From positions 62,001 to 126,000 of the forward strand of contig NZ_JAGFWR010000012.1 in the NCBI RefSeq assembly GCF_017599305.1: DNA of 64,000 nt, read 5' to 3'. Source of the DNA: Micromonospora antibiotica (GTDB lineage Bacteria; Actinomycetota; Actinomycetes; Mycobacteriales; Micromonosporaceae). The notes beneath the pieces are model-generated. The model was not told where the DNA came from. It ran no database searches and saw only the letters and a program-made list of their open reading frames with translations. Both the position numbers and the translations under genes were made by a program. Positions 42,377 to 49,733 of this stretch are shown in pieces (position 1 is the first letter of the stretch; the number at the start of each line of letters is the position of its first letter).

Positions 42377-43015
42377 GTGAGCGTGACGACTTCCGGGGTG
42401 ACCGCCGTCCGGGCCGGTGTGGTCGACTACCCGACCGCGTGGGACGAGCAGCGGCGGCTGCACGCCGAGGTGGTGGCCGGTGAGCGTGGCGACACCGTGC
42501 TGCTGCTGGAACACCCGAGCGTCTACACCGCCGGCAAGCGCACCGAGCCCTGGGACCGGCCGATGGACGGCACCCCGGTGGTCGACGTCGATCGGGGCGG
42601 CAAGATCACCTGGCACGGTCCGGGGCAGCTCGTCGGCTATCCCATCGTCCGGCTGCCCGACCCGGTCGACGTGGTCGCCTACGTCCGCCGCACCGAGCAG
42701 TTGCTGATCGACGTCTGCGCCGAGTTCGGGCTGACCGCCGGCCGGGTCGAGGGGCGCAGTGGCGTCTGGGTGCCCGACGACGACCGGGGCCCGGCCCGCA
42801 AGGTGGCCGCCATCGGCATCCGGGTCGCCCGGGGCGTCACCCAGCACGGCTTCGCGATCAACTGCGACTGCGACCTGTCGTACTACGACCGGATCGTGCC
42901 CTGCGGCATCGCCGACGCCGGCACCACCTCGCTCACCGCCGAGCTGGGCCGCCCCGTGACGGTGGCCGAGGTGCTGCCCGTGGTGGAGCGGCACCTGCCC
43001 ACCCTGCTCGGCTGA
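42377..43015 (+). CDS. lipB: Octanoyl-[acyl-carrier-protein]:protein transferase
   Basis: A 212-residue enzyme that moves octanoyl groups from ACP to lipoyl domains, the first step of lipoate synthesis. Motifs: LLLEHPSVYTAGKRT, GGKITWHGPGQLVGYPI, the catalytic lysine in ARKVAAIGIRVARGVTQHGFAINCDCDL and the catalytic cysteine in IVPCGIADAGTTSL. Normal length. It is likely leaderless. LipA is encoded 2.6 kb downstream on the same strand, separated by the VOC and aspartyl-tRNA synthetase genes, whereas in M. tuberculosis the two are adjacent (from memory). Confidence 0.96.
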   Translation: MSVTTSGVTAVRAGVVDYPTAWDEQRRLHAEVVAGERGDTVLLLEHPSVYTAGKRTEPWDRPMDGTPVVDVDRGGKITWHGPGQLVGYPIVRLPDPVDVVAYVRRTEQLLIDVCAEFGLTAGRVEGRSGVWVPDDDRGPARKVAAIGIRVARGVTQHGFAINCDCDLSYYDRIVPCGIADAGTTSLTAELGRPVTVAEVLPVVERHLPTLLG

Positions 43016-43019
43016 GCCG

Positions 43020-43412
43020 GTGCGGATCGACCTCGTCACCGTCGTCGTCGCCGACTACGACCCGGCCATCGCCTTCTTCACCGGGATCCTCGGTTTCGAG
43101 CTGGTCGAGGACGAGCCGTCGCTGACCAACGACGGCCGCCCGAAGCGGTGGGTGGTGGTCCGCCCGCCCGGCGCGCAGACCGGCATCCTGCTGGCCCGCG
43201 CCGACGGGGAGCGGCAGCAGGCGGTGGTCGGTGACCAGGTGGCCGGTCGGGTCGGCTTCTTCCTCCAGGTCGACGACTTCGACGCCGTCCACCGGCGAAT
43301 GGTCGACGCCGGCGTGGAGTTCGTGAAGCCGCCGCGCACCGAACCGTACGGTCGGGTGGCGGTGTTCCGGGACATCGCCGGCAACCGCTGGGACCTGCTC
43401 GGCCCGGCCTGA
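43020..43412 (+). CDS. VOC family protein
   Basis: A 130-residue single-domain glyoxalase-fold protein: VRIDLVTVVVADYDPAIAFFTGILGFELVEDEPS, KRWVVVRPPGAQTGILLARADG, VGFFLQVDDFDAVHRRMVDAGVEFVKPPRTEPYGRVAVFRDIAGNRWDLLGPA. The C-terminal FRDIAGNRWDL is the usual metal-site edge. Its function is unknown. It starts 4 nt after the lipB stop and is probably co-transcribed with it. Confidence 0.88.
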   Translation: MRIDLVTVVVADYDPAIAFFTGILGFELVEDEPSLTNDGRPKRWVVVRPPGAQTGILLARADGERQQAVVGDQVAGRVGFFLQVDDFDAVHRRMVDAGVEFVKPPRTEPYGRVAVFRDIAGNRWDLLGPA

Positions 43413-43645
43413 CGCCGCTGCCCGCTGCCTCCGTCGAGCCGCCGCAGCTCCACCGGGTCCGGTATCCGCCGGGCCGGGACCCAGGTCCTACCTCCCGGTC
43501 CCGCCCCCGCATTCTCCACCTGTTCCGGGCCCGGCCCGGCCCGGCCCCAACCCTGGTCCCGCTCCCGGCTGCCGATCCCGGGTCCCGCTCCAGCCGCCGC
43601 AGCACCTCTCCGTCCGCTACGCAGCGTAAAGACGCCGCCGGGCGT

Positions 43646-43753
43646 CACTTACCTCACTCGCACACTTTGCTCTGCTGCCCTGGACGCACCGCATGCGGAG
43701 AGTGACCGCCGCGTCGATGGCAGCAGAGCAAAGTGCGAATGGGCGGGTAAGTG
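43646..43753. repeat. Long intergenic inverted repeat element, TTTGCTCTGC type
   Basis: Inner arms ACTTTGCTCTGCTGCC (43664-43679) and 43719-43734 pair perfectly over 16 bp. Outer ends CACTTACC (43646) and GGTAAGTG (ending 43753) also pair, with an imperfect segment between. It lies in the 537-bp gap between convergent VOC and aspartyl-tRNA synthetase genes. 43413-43645 is C-rich with CCGGCCCGGCCCC runs and no gene. Confidence 0.9.
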
Positions 43754-43787
43754 GGACAGGAAGAGGTGGCAGCAAAACTCCTGTTCA

Positions 43788-43837
43788 GCGAGGCGTGGGC
43801 TGCTACCCGGCAAAAAGCAGCTCCGCCCACACCTCGC
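43788..43837. terminator. Hairpin after the aspartyl-tRNA synthetase gene
   Basis: A 13-bp stem, GCGAGGCGTGGGC (43788-43800) with 43825-43837, has one mismatch and a 24-nt loop. The surrounding 43754-43920 is less GC-rich than average and has no convincing gene. Confidence 0.55.
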
Positions 43838-43949
43838 ATCGATCACGGAGAGCAACCAACAGCGAGTTCAGCGAGACCACTACCCAGAGTGCGTACCCAG
43901 ACGCCTGGTGAGGGCCCACGGCAGGCCGGTCGCGCGGACACCCGGCGGC

Positions 43950-45236
43950 TCAGGGGGCCAGCCGGTGCAGGTCGCGGGGGAAGGCGGTGACCTCCCGGAC
44001 GTTCGTCGCACCGACCAGCCGGGCCACGAAGCGTTCCAGGCCGATCGCGAAGCCGCCGTGCGGCGGCATCCCGTGCCGGAACGCGTCCACGTACCCGGCG
44101 TACGGCTCGACCGGCTCGCCGCGCGCAGCCAGCGCCGCCAGGTAGTCGGCGTGGCGGTGCAGCCGCTGCCCGCCGGTGACCAGCTCCAGCCCGCGAAAGA
44201 GCAGGTCAAAGCCGTTCGAGTACGCGGGCCGCGCCGGGTCGGGGTGGGTGTAGAACGGCCGCTTCGCCATCGGGTACCCGGTGACGAAGAGGAAGTCCGA
44301 GCCGTGGGTGGCACGGGCCCACTCGCTCAGTGTCCGCTCGTGGGCGGGGGCCAGGTCGGGTTCGTCGGCGGGTGCGCCGGCGAGCCGCAGCGCCTCGGTG
44401 AAGTGCACGGCCGGGATCTCGACCGGCACGTCGGGCAGGGTCAGCCCCAGGGTCGCCACCGCGCCGCCGGCCCGCCGGGCCACCTCGGCGAGCATCCCCG
44501 CGAGGGTGTCCCGCAGCACCGCTATCACGTCCCGGTGGTCGTCGACGAAGCCCAACTCGACGTCGAGCGAGGTGTACTGGGCCAGGTGCCGGACGGTGTC
44601 GTGCGGTTCGGCCCGGAACACCGGCCCCACCTCGTAGACCCGCTCGAAGACGCCCACCATGAGCTGCTTGTAGAACTGCGGCGACTGGGCCAGGTAGGCG
44701 GGCCGGCCGAACCAGTCGAGGGCGAAGACGTTCGCCCCGCTCTCGGTGGACGTGGCGACCACCTTCGGGGTGTGCACCTCCACGAAGTCACGGGCGTCCA
44801 GGGTGGCCCGGAAGCCGGCCACCGCCGCCGCCGAGATCCGCAGGGCCGCCGAGCGGGTCGGGTGCCGCAGCGCCACCGGGGCGTGGTCGAGCTGGGTGGG
44901 CAGGGTCGCGGTGAGCGCCGGTCGGTACAGGTCGAACGGCGGCGGCACGGCGGCTGGGCCGAATGGTCGTACCGTCGGATGGGTCACCTCGACCCCGGCG
45001 GGCGCGGTGCCGTTCGCGGTGACCGTGCCGACCACCTCGACCACGGTCTCCTCGGGCAGTGCCGTCACGGCGGCCCGGACGGCCGGGTCGGTGACCACCA
45101 CCTGGGTCAGGCCGGCGGCGTCCCGGACGATCAGGAAGGCCACCGACTTCAACAGTCGGCGGCGGTGCACCCACCCGGCGATCCGCACGGTCTCGCCGAC
45201 GCGGGTGGGCAGGTGGGAGGACAGGATGCGTTGCAC
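43950..45236 (-). CDS. Aspartyl-tRNA synthetase, archaeal type (predicted non-discriminating)
   Basis: A 428-residue class IIb synthetase. An OB-fold anticodon domain (VRIAGWVHRRR, about 17-27) leads to the catalytic core: QSPQFYKQLMV, motif 2 FRAEPHDTVRHLAQYTSLDVE, and motif 3 PPHGGFAIGLERFVARLVG near the C-terminus. It lacks the GAD insertion of the main bacterial AspRS and has the archaeal length and ending (NVREVTAFPRDLHRLAP). His24 and Pro79 align with the two positions that, in archaeal enzymes, mark non-discriminating AspRS, which also charges tRNA-Asn. The GTG at 45236 has GGAGG 8 nt upstream and is controlled by a T-box leader. It is probably a second AspRS; asparaginyl-tRNA synthetase is less likely. 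Confidence 0.9.
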   Translation of the reverse strand: MQRILSSHLPTRVGETVRIAGWVHRRRLLKSVAFLIVRDAAGLTQVVVTDPAVRAAVTALPEETVVEVVGTVTANGTAPAGVEVTHPTVRPFGPAAVPPPFDLYRPALTATLPTQLDHAPVALRHPTRSAALRISAAAVAGFRATLDARDFVEVHTPKVVATSTESGANVFALDWFGRPAYLAQSPQFYKQLMVGVFERVYEVGPVFRAEPHDTVRHLAQYTSLDVELGFVDDHRDVIAVLRDTLAGMLAEVARRAGGAVATLGLTLPDVPVEIPAVHFTEALRLAGAPADEPDLAPAHERTLSEWARATHGSDFLFVTGYPMAKRPFYTHPDPARPAYSNGFDLLFRGLELVTGGQRLHRHADYLAALAARGEPVEPYAGYVDAFRHGMPPHGGFAIGLERFVARLVGATNVREVTAFPRDLHRLAP

Positions 45237-45243
45237 GGCGGTT

Positions 45244-45512
45244 ACCTCCTCGATCAATCGCAACGCGATCCCCGGGAGGTGTGGGCGAGCGGGAACCTCG
45301 CGGTGCCACCACACCTTCGCCCCCGCCGCGGCGGGGGCCTCATTCGTCGCCTTTTCACCGGGGCCAGCCGGGCGGGGTCTACTGGGCGCGCGGACGCGCC
45401 GTTCTTCCCGCGGCTCGGGAGGGTCTTCGCGCCCCGGCGTCAGACCGCCTTCCAGCAAACCGGCGGCTCTCTGCACTGGCGGATCGGGGCGGTACTCGGC
45501 TCCGTCACAGCT
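45244..45512 (-). ncRNA. T-box riboswitch, full-length, translational type
   Basis: All coordinates are minus-strand transcript. Stem I carries AGUA (45496-45493), the distal AGAGAG...GGUUUGCUGGAA hairpin (45472-45442), a 7-bp CGCCCCG/CGGGGCG helix and CGAAGAC, giving a GAC (Asp) specifier at 45425-45423. Stem II (45409-45375) has a GAA/AGUA S-turn and a UCCG loop. Stem III is a 20-nt palindrome at 45338-45319. The antisequestrator pairs AGGUGUGG (45316-45309) with CCACACCU (45284-45277) and GCGAG with CUCGC, leaving the 7-nt bulge UGGCACC (45308-45302). The alternative state pairs ACCUCC (45280-45275) with the ribosome site GGAGGU (45249-45244). The C in UGGC pairs with discriminator G73, as in tRNA-Asp and tRNA-Asn. 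Confidence 0.9.
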
Positions 45513-45519
45513 CTGCGGC

Positions 45520-45547
45520 ACGCTAACACCCGTTACCCCGGCTGTAA
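45520..45547 (-). promoter_or_regulatory. Promoter of the T-box/AspRS transcript
   Basis: On the minus strand TTACAG (45547-45542) and TAGCGT (45525-45520) are separated by 16 bp, placing the start near 45512, just ahead of Stem I. Confidence 0.5.
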
Positions 45548-45637
45548 CGGGCTTTTTCGGCCCGCCGGTGTCCGGTGTCACAAGACCGGTGACGTGACGC
45601 CGGTCGCCCGACGTGCATCGATCGCCGCCGTCGGGCG

Positions 45638-45643
45638 TAGGCT
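45638..45643 (+). promoter_or_regulatory. Leaderless -10 box of lipA
   Basis: TAGGCT lies 7 nt before the GTG at 45651. Confidence 0.55.
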
Positions 45644-45650
45644 CGGTTTT

Positions 45651-46643
45651 GTGACGATCGAGCACTCCGCGCCGACGACCCAGCAGGCAGCGCGCTCCGC
45701 GACGGTCGCCCCCGAGGGGCGACGGATGCTGCGGATCGAGGCGCGCAACGCCGAGACGCCGATCGAGCGCAAACCGCCGTGGATCAAGGTCAAGGCCAAG
45801 ATGGGGCCGGAGTACACCGAGCTGCGCGGGCTGGTCTCGCGTGAGGGGTTGCACACCGTCTGCCAGGAGGCCGGCTGTCCCAACATCTACGAATGCTGGG
45901 AGGACCGGGAGGCCACCTTCCTCATCGGCGGCGACCAGTGCACCCGGCGCTGCGACTTCTGCCAGATCGACACGGGCAAGCCGGCCGAGTTCGACGCCGA
46001 CGAGCCGCGTCGGGTCGCCGAGTCGGTCGCCACGATGGGCCTGCGCTACGCCACCATCACCGGCGTCGCCCGGGACGACCTGCCCGACGGCGGCGCGTGG
46101 TTGTACGCCGAGACCGTCCGGCAGATCCACGCGCTGCGGTCCGGCTGCGGCGTCGAGCTGCTGATCCCCGACTTCAACGCGGTCCCCGAGCAGCTCGCCG
46201 AGGTGTTCGGCGCCCGGCCCGAGGTGCTGGCGCACAATGTCGAGACGGTGCCCCGGATCTTCAAGCGGATCCGTCCGGCGTTCCGCTACGAGCGTTCGCT
46301 CGACGTGATCCGGCAGGCCCGCGCCGCCGGGCTGGTCACCAAGAGCAACCTGATCCTGGGCATGGGCGAGGAGCGGGCCGAGGTCTCCCAGGCGCTGCGT
46401 GACCTGCACGAGGCGGGCTGCGAGCTGATCACCATCACCCAGTACCTGCGGCCCACCCCCCGGCACCACCCGGTGACCCGCTGGGTCAAGCCGGAGGAGT
46501 TCGTCGAGCTGCGCGCCGAGGCCGAGGAGATCGGCTTCGCCGGGGTGATGAGCGGGCCGCTGGTGCGTTCGTCGTACCGGGCGGGGCGGCTCTACCAGCA
46601 GGCGTTGACGGCCCGCGAGGAAGCCTCGGTCACGGTCGGCTGA
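45651..46643 (+). CDS. lipA: Lipoyl synthase
   Basis: A 330-residue radical-SAM enzyme that inserts two sulfurs into octanoyl-lipoyl domains. The auxiliary-cluster cysteines are in CQEAGCPNIYECW, the radical-SAM motif is CTRRCDFCQ, and RSSYRAG near the C-terminus provides the serine ligand to the auxiliary cluster. TGVARDDLPDGGA, NVETVPR and TKSNLILGMGE are typical. The GTG 45651 start is supported by a -10 box 7 nt upstream. It is divergent from the T-box-controlled AspRS. Confidence 0.96.
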   Translation: MTIEHSAPTTQQAARSATVAPEGRRMLRIEARNAETPIERKPPWIKVKAKMGPEYTELRGLVSREGLHTVCQEAGCPNIYECWEDREATFLIGGDQCTRRCDFCQIDTGKPAEFDADEPRRVAESVATMGLRYATITGVARDDLPDGGAWLYAETVRQIHALRSGCGVELLIPDFNAVPEQLAEVFGARPEVLAHNVETVPRIFKRIRPAFRYERSLDVIRQARAAGLVTKSNLILGMGEERAEVSQALRDLHEAGCELITITQYLRPTPRHHPVTRWVKPEEFVELRAEAEEIGFAGVMSGPLVRSSYRAGRLYQQALTAREEASVTVG

Positions 46644-46843
46644 TCCGGGCCGTGGCGCAACGATGCCCGGGGATCGCGCCGGGTCACGGCGACGCCCGCT
46701 GGGCATTCGAGTGTGTCGATCTTCCCAGACCTGGGCGACGCCCGCAAGGGGTGGTGAGCGGCAGCTCAGCGTCGATTCGACGACGCTCCCCGGGCAGGGC
46801 GAGATCGTGTTAGATTCCGCCAGCCCCGACCCCTAACTCATCG

Positions 46844-48385
46844 ATGGTGGTGTCTTTGATGGCGCAGCCGCACACGGTTGTCATCGGCGCCGGCCCCGCC
46901 GGACTCACCGCCGCGTACGAGTTGACGCGGCGGCACGCCCCGGTCGACGTAGTAGAGGCCGACGACGTGGTCGGCGGGATCAGCCGCACCGTGGAGCGGG
47001 AGGGCTGGCGGTTCGACATCGGCGGGCACCGGTTCTTCACCAAGGTGTCCCGGGTCGAGGCGTTCTGGCACGAACTGCTCTCCGAAGACGACTTCCTGCT
47101 GCGCCCCCGGATGAGCCGCATCCACTACCAGGGGCGGCTGTTCGACTACCCGCTGCGGGCCGGCAACGCGCTGCGCAACCTGGGCGTGTGGGAGGCGTGC
47201 CGGTGCGTCGGGTCGTACCTGTGGGCGCGGGTGCGCCCGCCGGCCGACCAGAGCCACTTCGAGGGCTGGGTGTCGGCCCGGTTCGGGGCCCGGCTGTACC
47301 GGATGTTCTTCAAGACGTACACCGAGAAGGTCTGGGGCATCCCCGCGACGGAGCTGCAGGCGGACTGGGCGGCCCAGCGCATCCGCAACCTCTCCCTCGG
47401 CGCGGCGATCCGCGGCGCGCTGCTGCCCCAGCGGGGCGGCACCGAGGTGACCAGCCTGATCGAGGAGTTCCGCTACCCCCGGCTCGGCCCGGGGATGATG
47501 TGGGAACGCTGCGCCGAACTGGTGGTCAAGGCCGGGGGGACGGTCGAGCTGGAGACGGCGGTACGCACCGTGCACCGCGCGGACGGCCGGGCGGTCGCGG
47601 TGACCGTCGACGGCCCGTCCGGTGAGCGGCGGATCGCCGCCGACCACGTGGTCTCCAGCATGCCGATCTCGGCCCTGGTCCGGGCGATGGACCCGCCCGC
47701 GCCGACCGAGGTACGCGAGGCCGCCGACGCGCTGCGGCACCGGGACTTCCTGACCGTGGCGCTGGTGGTGCCGGCCGAGGCCGGTTTCCCCGACAACTGG
47801 ATCTACGTGCACACCCCCGGGGTGCAGGTCGGGCGGATCCAGAACTACGGCGCCTGGTCACCGGAGATGGTCCGGGCCGGCGGCACCTGCCTCGGCCTGG
47901 AGTACTTCGTCAACGAGGGCGACGAGCTGTGGTCGACCCCCGACCCGGAGCTGGTCGCCTTCGGCACCGCCGAGTTGGAGCGGCTCGGCCTGGTCCGCCC
48001 CGGCTCGGTCACCACCGGGTACGTGGTGCGGATGCCGAAGGCGTACCCGGTCTACGACGAGGGCTACGCCGAGGCCGTCGAGGTGATCCGCCGCTGGCTG
48101 GCCGAGGCGGTGCCGAACGTGCACCCGGTGGGTCGCAACGGCATGCACCGGTACAACAACCAGGACCACTCCATGCTCACCGCGATGCTCGCCGCGGAGA
48201 ACATCCTCGACGGCACCGACCACGACGTCTGGGCCGTCAACGTGGAGGAGGACTACCACGAGGAGGGCGGCAACGACGGTGCCGGCCACGCCGGCACGGG
48301 TCAGGGTGGCACCGGCCGCGCCGCCCCCGTCATGCCGCGCCCCCGCACCGCACCGCCGGTCGGGGACCGCTCCCCCACCGGCTGA
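46844..48385 (+). CDS. FAD-dependent oxidoreductase, UDP-galactopyranose-mutase-like
   Basis: A flavoprotein of about 513 residues. Dinucleotide motif HTVVIGAGPAGLTAAYELTRR, then DVVGGISRTVEREGWRFDIGGHRFFTK, which is the amine-oxidase/UGM-like signature. WGIPATELQADWAAQRI, RYPRLGPGMMWERCAELV and RYNNQDHSMLTAMLAAENIL near the end fit UGM-like NAD(P)/FAD proteins of actinomycetes. The last 40 residues are Gly/Thr/Pro-rich and probably disordered. ATG 46859 (MAQPHTVVIG) is an alternative start. A TAGATT -10 box lies at 46811. Substrate unknown; a role in cell-envelope sugar or polyprenyl metabolism is possible. Confidence 0.85.
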   Translation: MVVSLMAQPHTVVIGAGPAGLTAAYELTRRHAPVDVVEADDVVGGISRTVEREGWRFDIGGHRFFTKVSRVEAFWHELLSEDDFLLRPRMSRIHYQGRLFDYPLRAGNALRNLGVWEACRCVGSYLWARVRPPADQSHFEGWVSARFGARLYRMFFKTYTEKVWGIPATELQADWAAQRIRNLSLGAAIRGALLPQRGGTEVTSLIEEFRYPRLGPGMMWERCAELVVKAGGTVELETAVRTVHRADGRAVAVTVDGPSGERRIAADHVVSSMPISALVRAMDPPAPTEVREAADALRHRDFLTVALVVPAEAGFPDNWIYVHTPGVQVGRIQNYGAWSPEMVRAGGTCLGLEYFVNEGDELWSTPDPELVAFGTAELERLGLVRPGSVTTGYVVRMPKAYPVYDEGYAEAVEVIRRWLAEAVPNVHPVGRNGMHRYNNQDHSMLTAMLAAENILDGTDHDVWAVNVEEDYHEEGGNDGAGHAGTGQGGTGRAAPVMPRPRTAPPVGDRSPTG

Positions 48386-48533
48386 CCACCGTCGGGAACA
48401 GCCCCGGTCGATCACGGCCCGACCGGCCCCGCCTGCCGTGGATCGACCCCGCTCGCGGTGGTCCCGCCACCCGGGAACACCGCGGCCCACCGCCGACCAC
48501 CGGCCGGGGATCATCCGTCCTGGCGGCGACCAC

Positions 48534-48539
48534 TAGACT
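48534..48539 (+). promoter_or_regulatory. Leaderless -10 box of the DUF4191 gene
   Basis: TAGACT lies 7 nt before the ATG at 48547. Confidence 0.55.
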
Positions 48540-48546
48540 CGGCGGC

Positions 48547-49236
48547 ATGGCAAAGCCCCAGGAGAAGGTCTCGTTCGGCCAACGGCTGAAGCAGATCGGG
48601 ATGGTGTTCAAGTTCACCGCCAAGCAGGACCGGTGGTTTGCGCCACTGGCCGCCGGGGCGGTGCTGATCCCGCTCGCGCTCACCGTGGTCGCGGTGATCC
48701 TCTGGGGCTGGCTGTGGCTGCCGATCGGCATCCTGTTCGCCCTGCTCGCCCTGCTCGTCGTGCTCAACCTGCGGTCCAACAAGGCGATGATGAACGCCGC
48801 CGAGGGGCAGCCCGGCGCGGCGGCGCAGATCATGGAGAGCATGCGTGGCGACTGGCGGGTCACCCCGGCGGTCAGCTCCACCACCCAGATGGACATGGTG
48901 CACCTGGTGATCGGCCGGCCCGGCGTGATCCTGCTCGCCGAGGGCAACCCGCAGCGGGTCCGTGGCCTGCTGGGCCAGGAGAAGCGCCGGCTGGCCAAGG
49001 TGATCGGCTCCGCGCCGCTGCACGACTACGTGATCGGCCAGGGCGAGGGTGAGCTGCCGATCCGCAAGCTGCGGATGACCCTGATGCGGCTGCCGCGCAC
49101 CCTCAACGGCAAGGACGTCAACTCGCTCGACAAGCGGCTCAAGGCACTCACCGCCCGCCCGCAGATGCCCAAGGGCGCGATCCCGAAGAACATGCGGCCA
49201 CCGGGCCGCGCGTTCCGCCAGACCCGGGGCCGCTGA
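48547..49236 (+). CDS. DUF4191 membrane protein
   Basis: A 229-residue conserved actinobacterial protein (Rv2219 in M. tuberculosis, from memory). N-terminal cytoplasmic stretch KVSFGQRLKQIGMVFKFTAKQD, two membrane helices (about 36-58 and 60-78), then a soluble C-terminal domain: RGDWRVTPAVSSTTQMDMVHLVIGRPGVILLAEGNPQRVRGLLGQEKRRLAKV and LNGKDVNSLDKRLKALTARPQMPKGAIPKNMRPPGR. Function unknown. The neighbours lipA, RDD and glnA are in the conserved order. Confidence 0.9.
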   Translation: MAKPQEKVSFGQRLKQIGMVFKFTAKQDRWFAPLAAGAVLIPLALTVVAVILWGWLWLPIGILFALLALLVVLNLRSNKAMMNAAEGQPGAAAQIMESMRGDWRVTPAVSSTTQMDMVHLVIGRPGVILLAEGNPQRVRGLLGQEKRRLAKVIGSAPLHDYVIGQGEGELPIRKLRMTLMRLPRTLNGKDVNSLDKRLKALTARPQMPKGAIPKNMRPPGRAFRQTRGR

Positions 49237-49275
49237 CACCCCCGTCGTACGCCCGGCCACCTGCCACCGGCCGGC

Positions 49276-49374
49276 CCCGTGCCCACCCAGCCCCGCCCGT
49301 GACCACCCGGCTCTGCCTGTGACCACCCAGATCTGCCGCGCCCACCCGGCGCTGCCCGTGACCACCCGGCTCTG
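49276..49374. repeat. 20-bp tandem array after the DUF4191 gene
   Basis: Five units with consensus CCCGTGACCACCCGGCTCTG at 49276, 49296, 49316, 49336 (19 bp) and 49355. They fill the first part of the 497-bp gap up to the RDD gene. Confidence 0.9.
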
Positions 49375-49492
49375 CCCCGTGCCCGCGTGTCCACCTCTGC
49401 GCGGGGGCCAACGCCTGCCCGCTCCGCGCCCACCCGTGCCCGCGCCTGCACACGACCCGGCGTGGTCCTCTCCGCAGCGGGGGTCGGCCGTC

Positions 49493-49570
49493 CATGATCG
49501 TGCTCGATCCTGGTTGTAGTGGTCTCACAGCCGTCGGATGCCACTACAACCAGGATCGAGCACGATCATG
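49493..49570. repeat. Perfect 30-bp intergenic inverted repeat
   Basis: Arms 49493-49522 and 49541-49570 are perfectly complementary over 30 bp (outer end CATGATCGTGCTCGATCCTG), with an 18-nt loop. It lies between the convergent DUF4191 and RDD genes and is the longest perfect palindrome in the window. Confidence 0.95.
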
Positions 49571-49725
49571 CGGCGGGCAGCGCGAGCGCCCGGGGCGGCG
49601 AGCACCCGCCAGGCAGCGCGGCGAGCACCCGCCAGGCAGCGCGAGCGCCCGGCCGGCAGCGCGAGCGCCCGGCCGGCAGCGCGAGTACCCGGCGGGCAGC
49701 GCGGGCACCCGCCGGGCGGGGCGGG
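49571..49725. repeat. 18-bp tandem array beside the RDD gene
   Basis: About eight degenerate copies of GGCAGCGCGAGCGCCCGG and its variant with CACCCGCCA run from the palindrome to within 10 bp of the RDD stop codon. Confidence 0.85.
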
Positions 49726-49733
49726 CGGGGCGA

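Noticed and set aside
43649..43855. Small minus-strand frame in the gap before the AspRS gene
   Set aside because: It is encoded mostly by the palindromic element, has no ribosome site and no protein-like pattern.
45375..45409. AAC within GAAGAACGG as the T-box specifier (Asn)
   Set aside because: These bases fall in the 5' side of Stem II, where GAA pairs with AGUA across a UCCG hairpin as an S-turn; the Stem I position is GAC.
49571..49725. Possible CRISPR array
   Set aside because: The 18-bp units are directly contiguous, degenerate and lack spacers; no cas gene is near.
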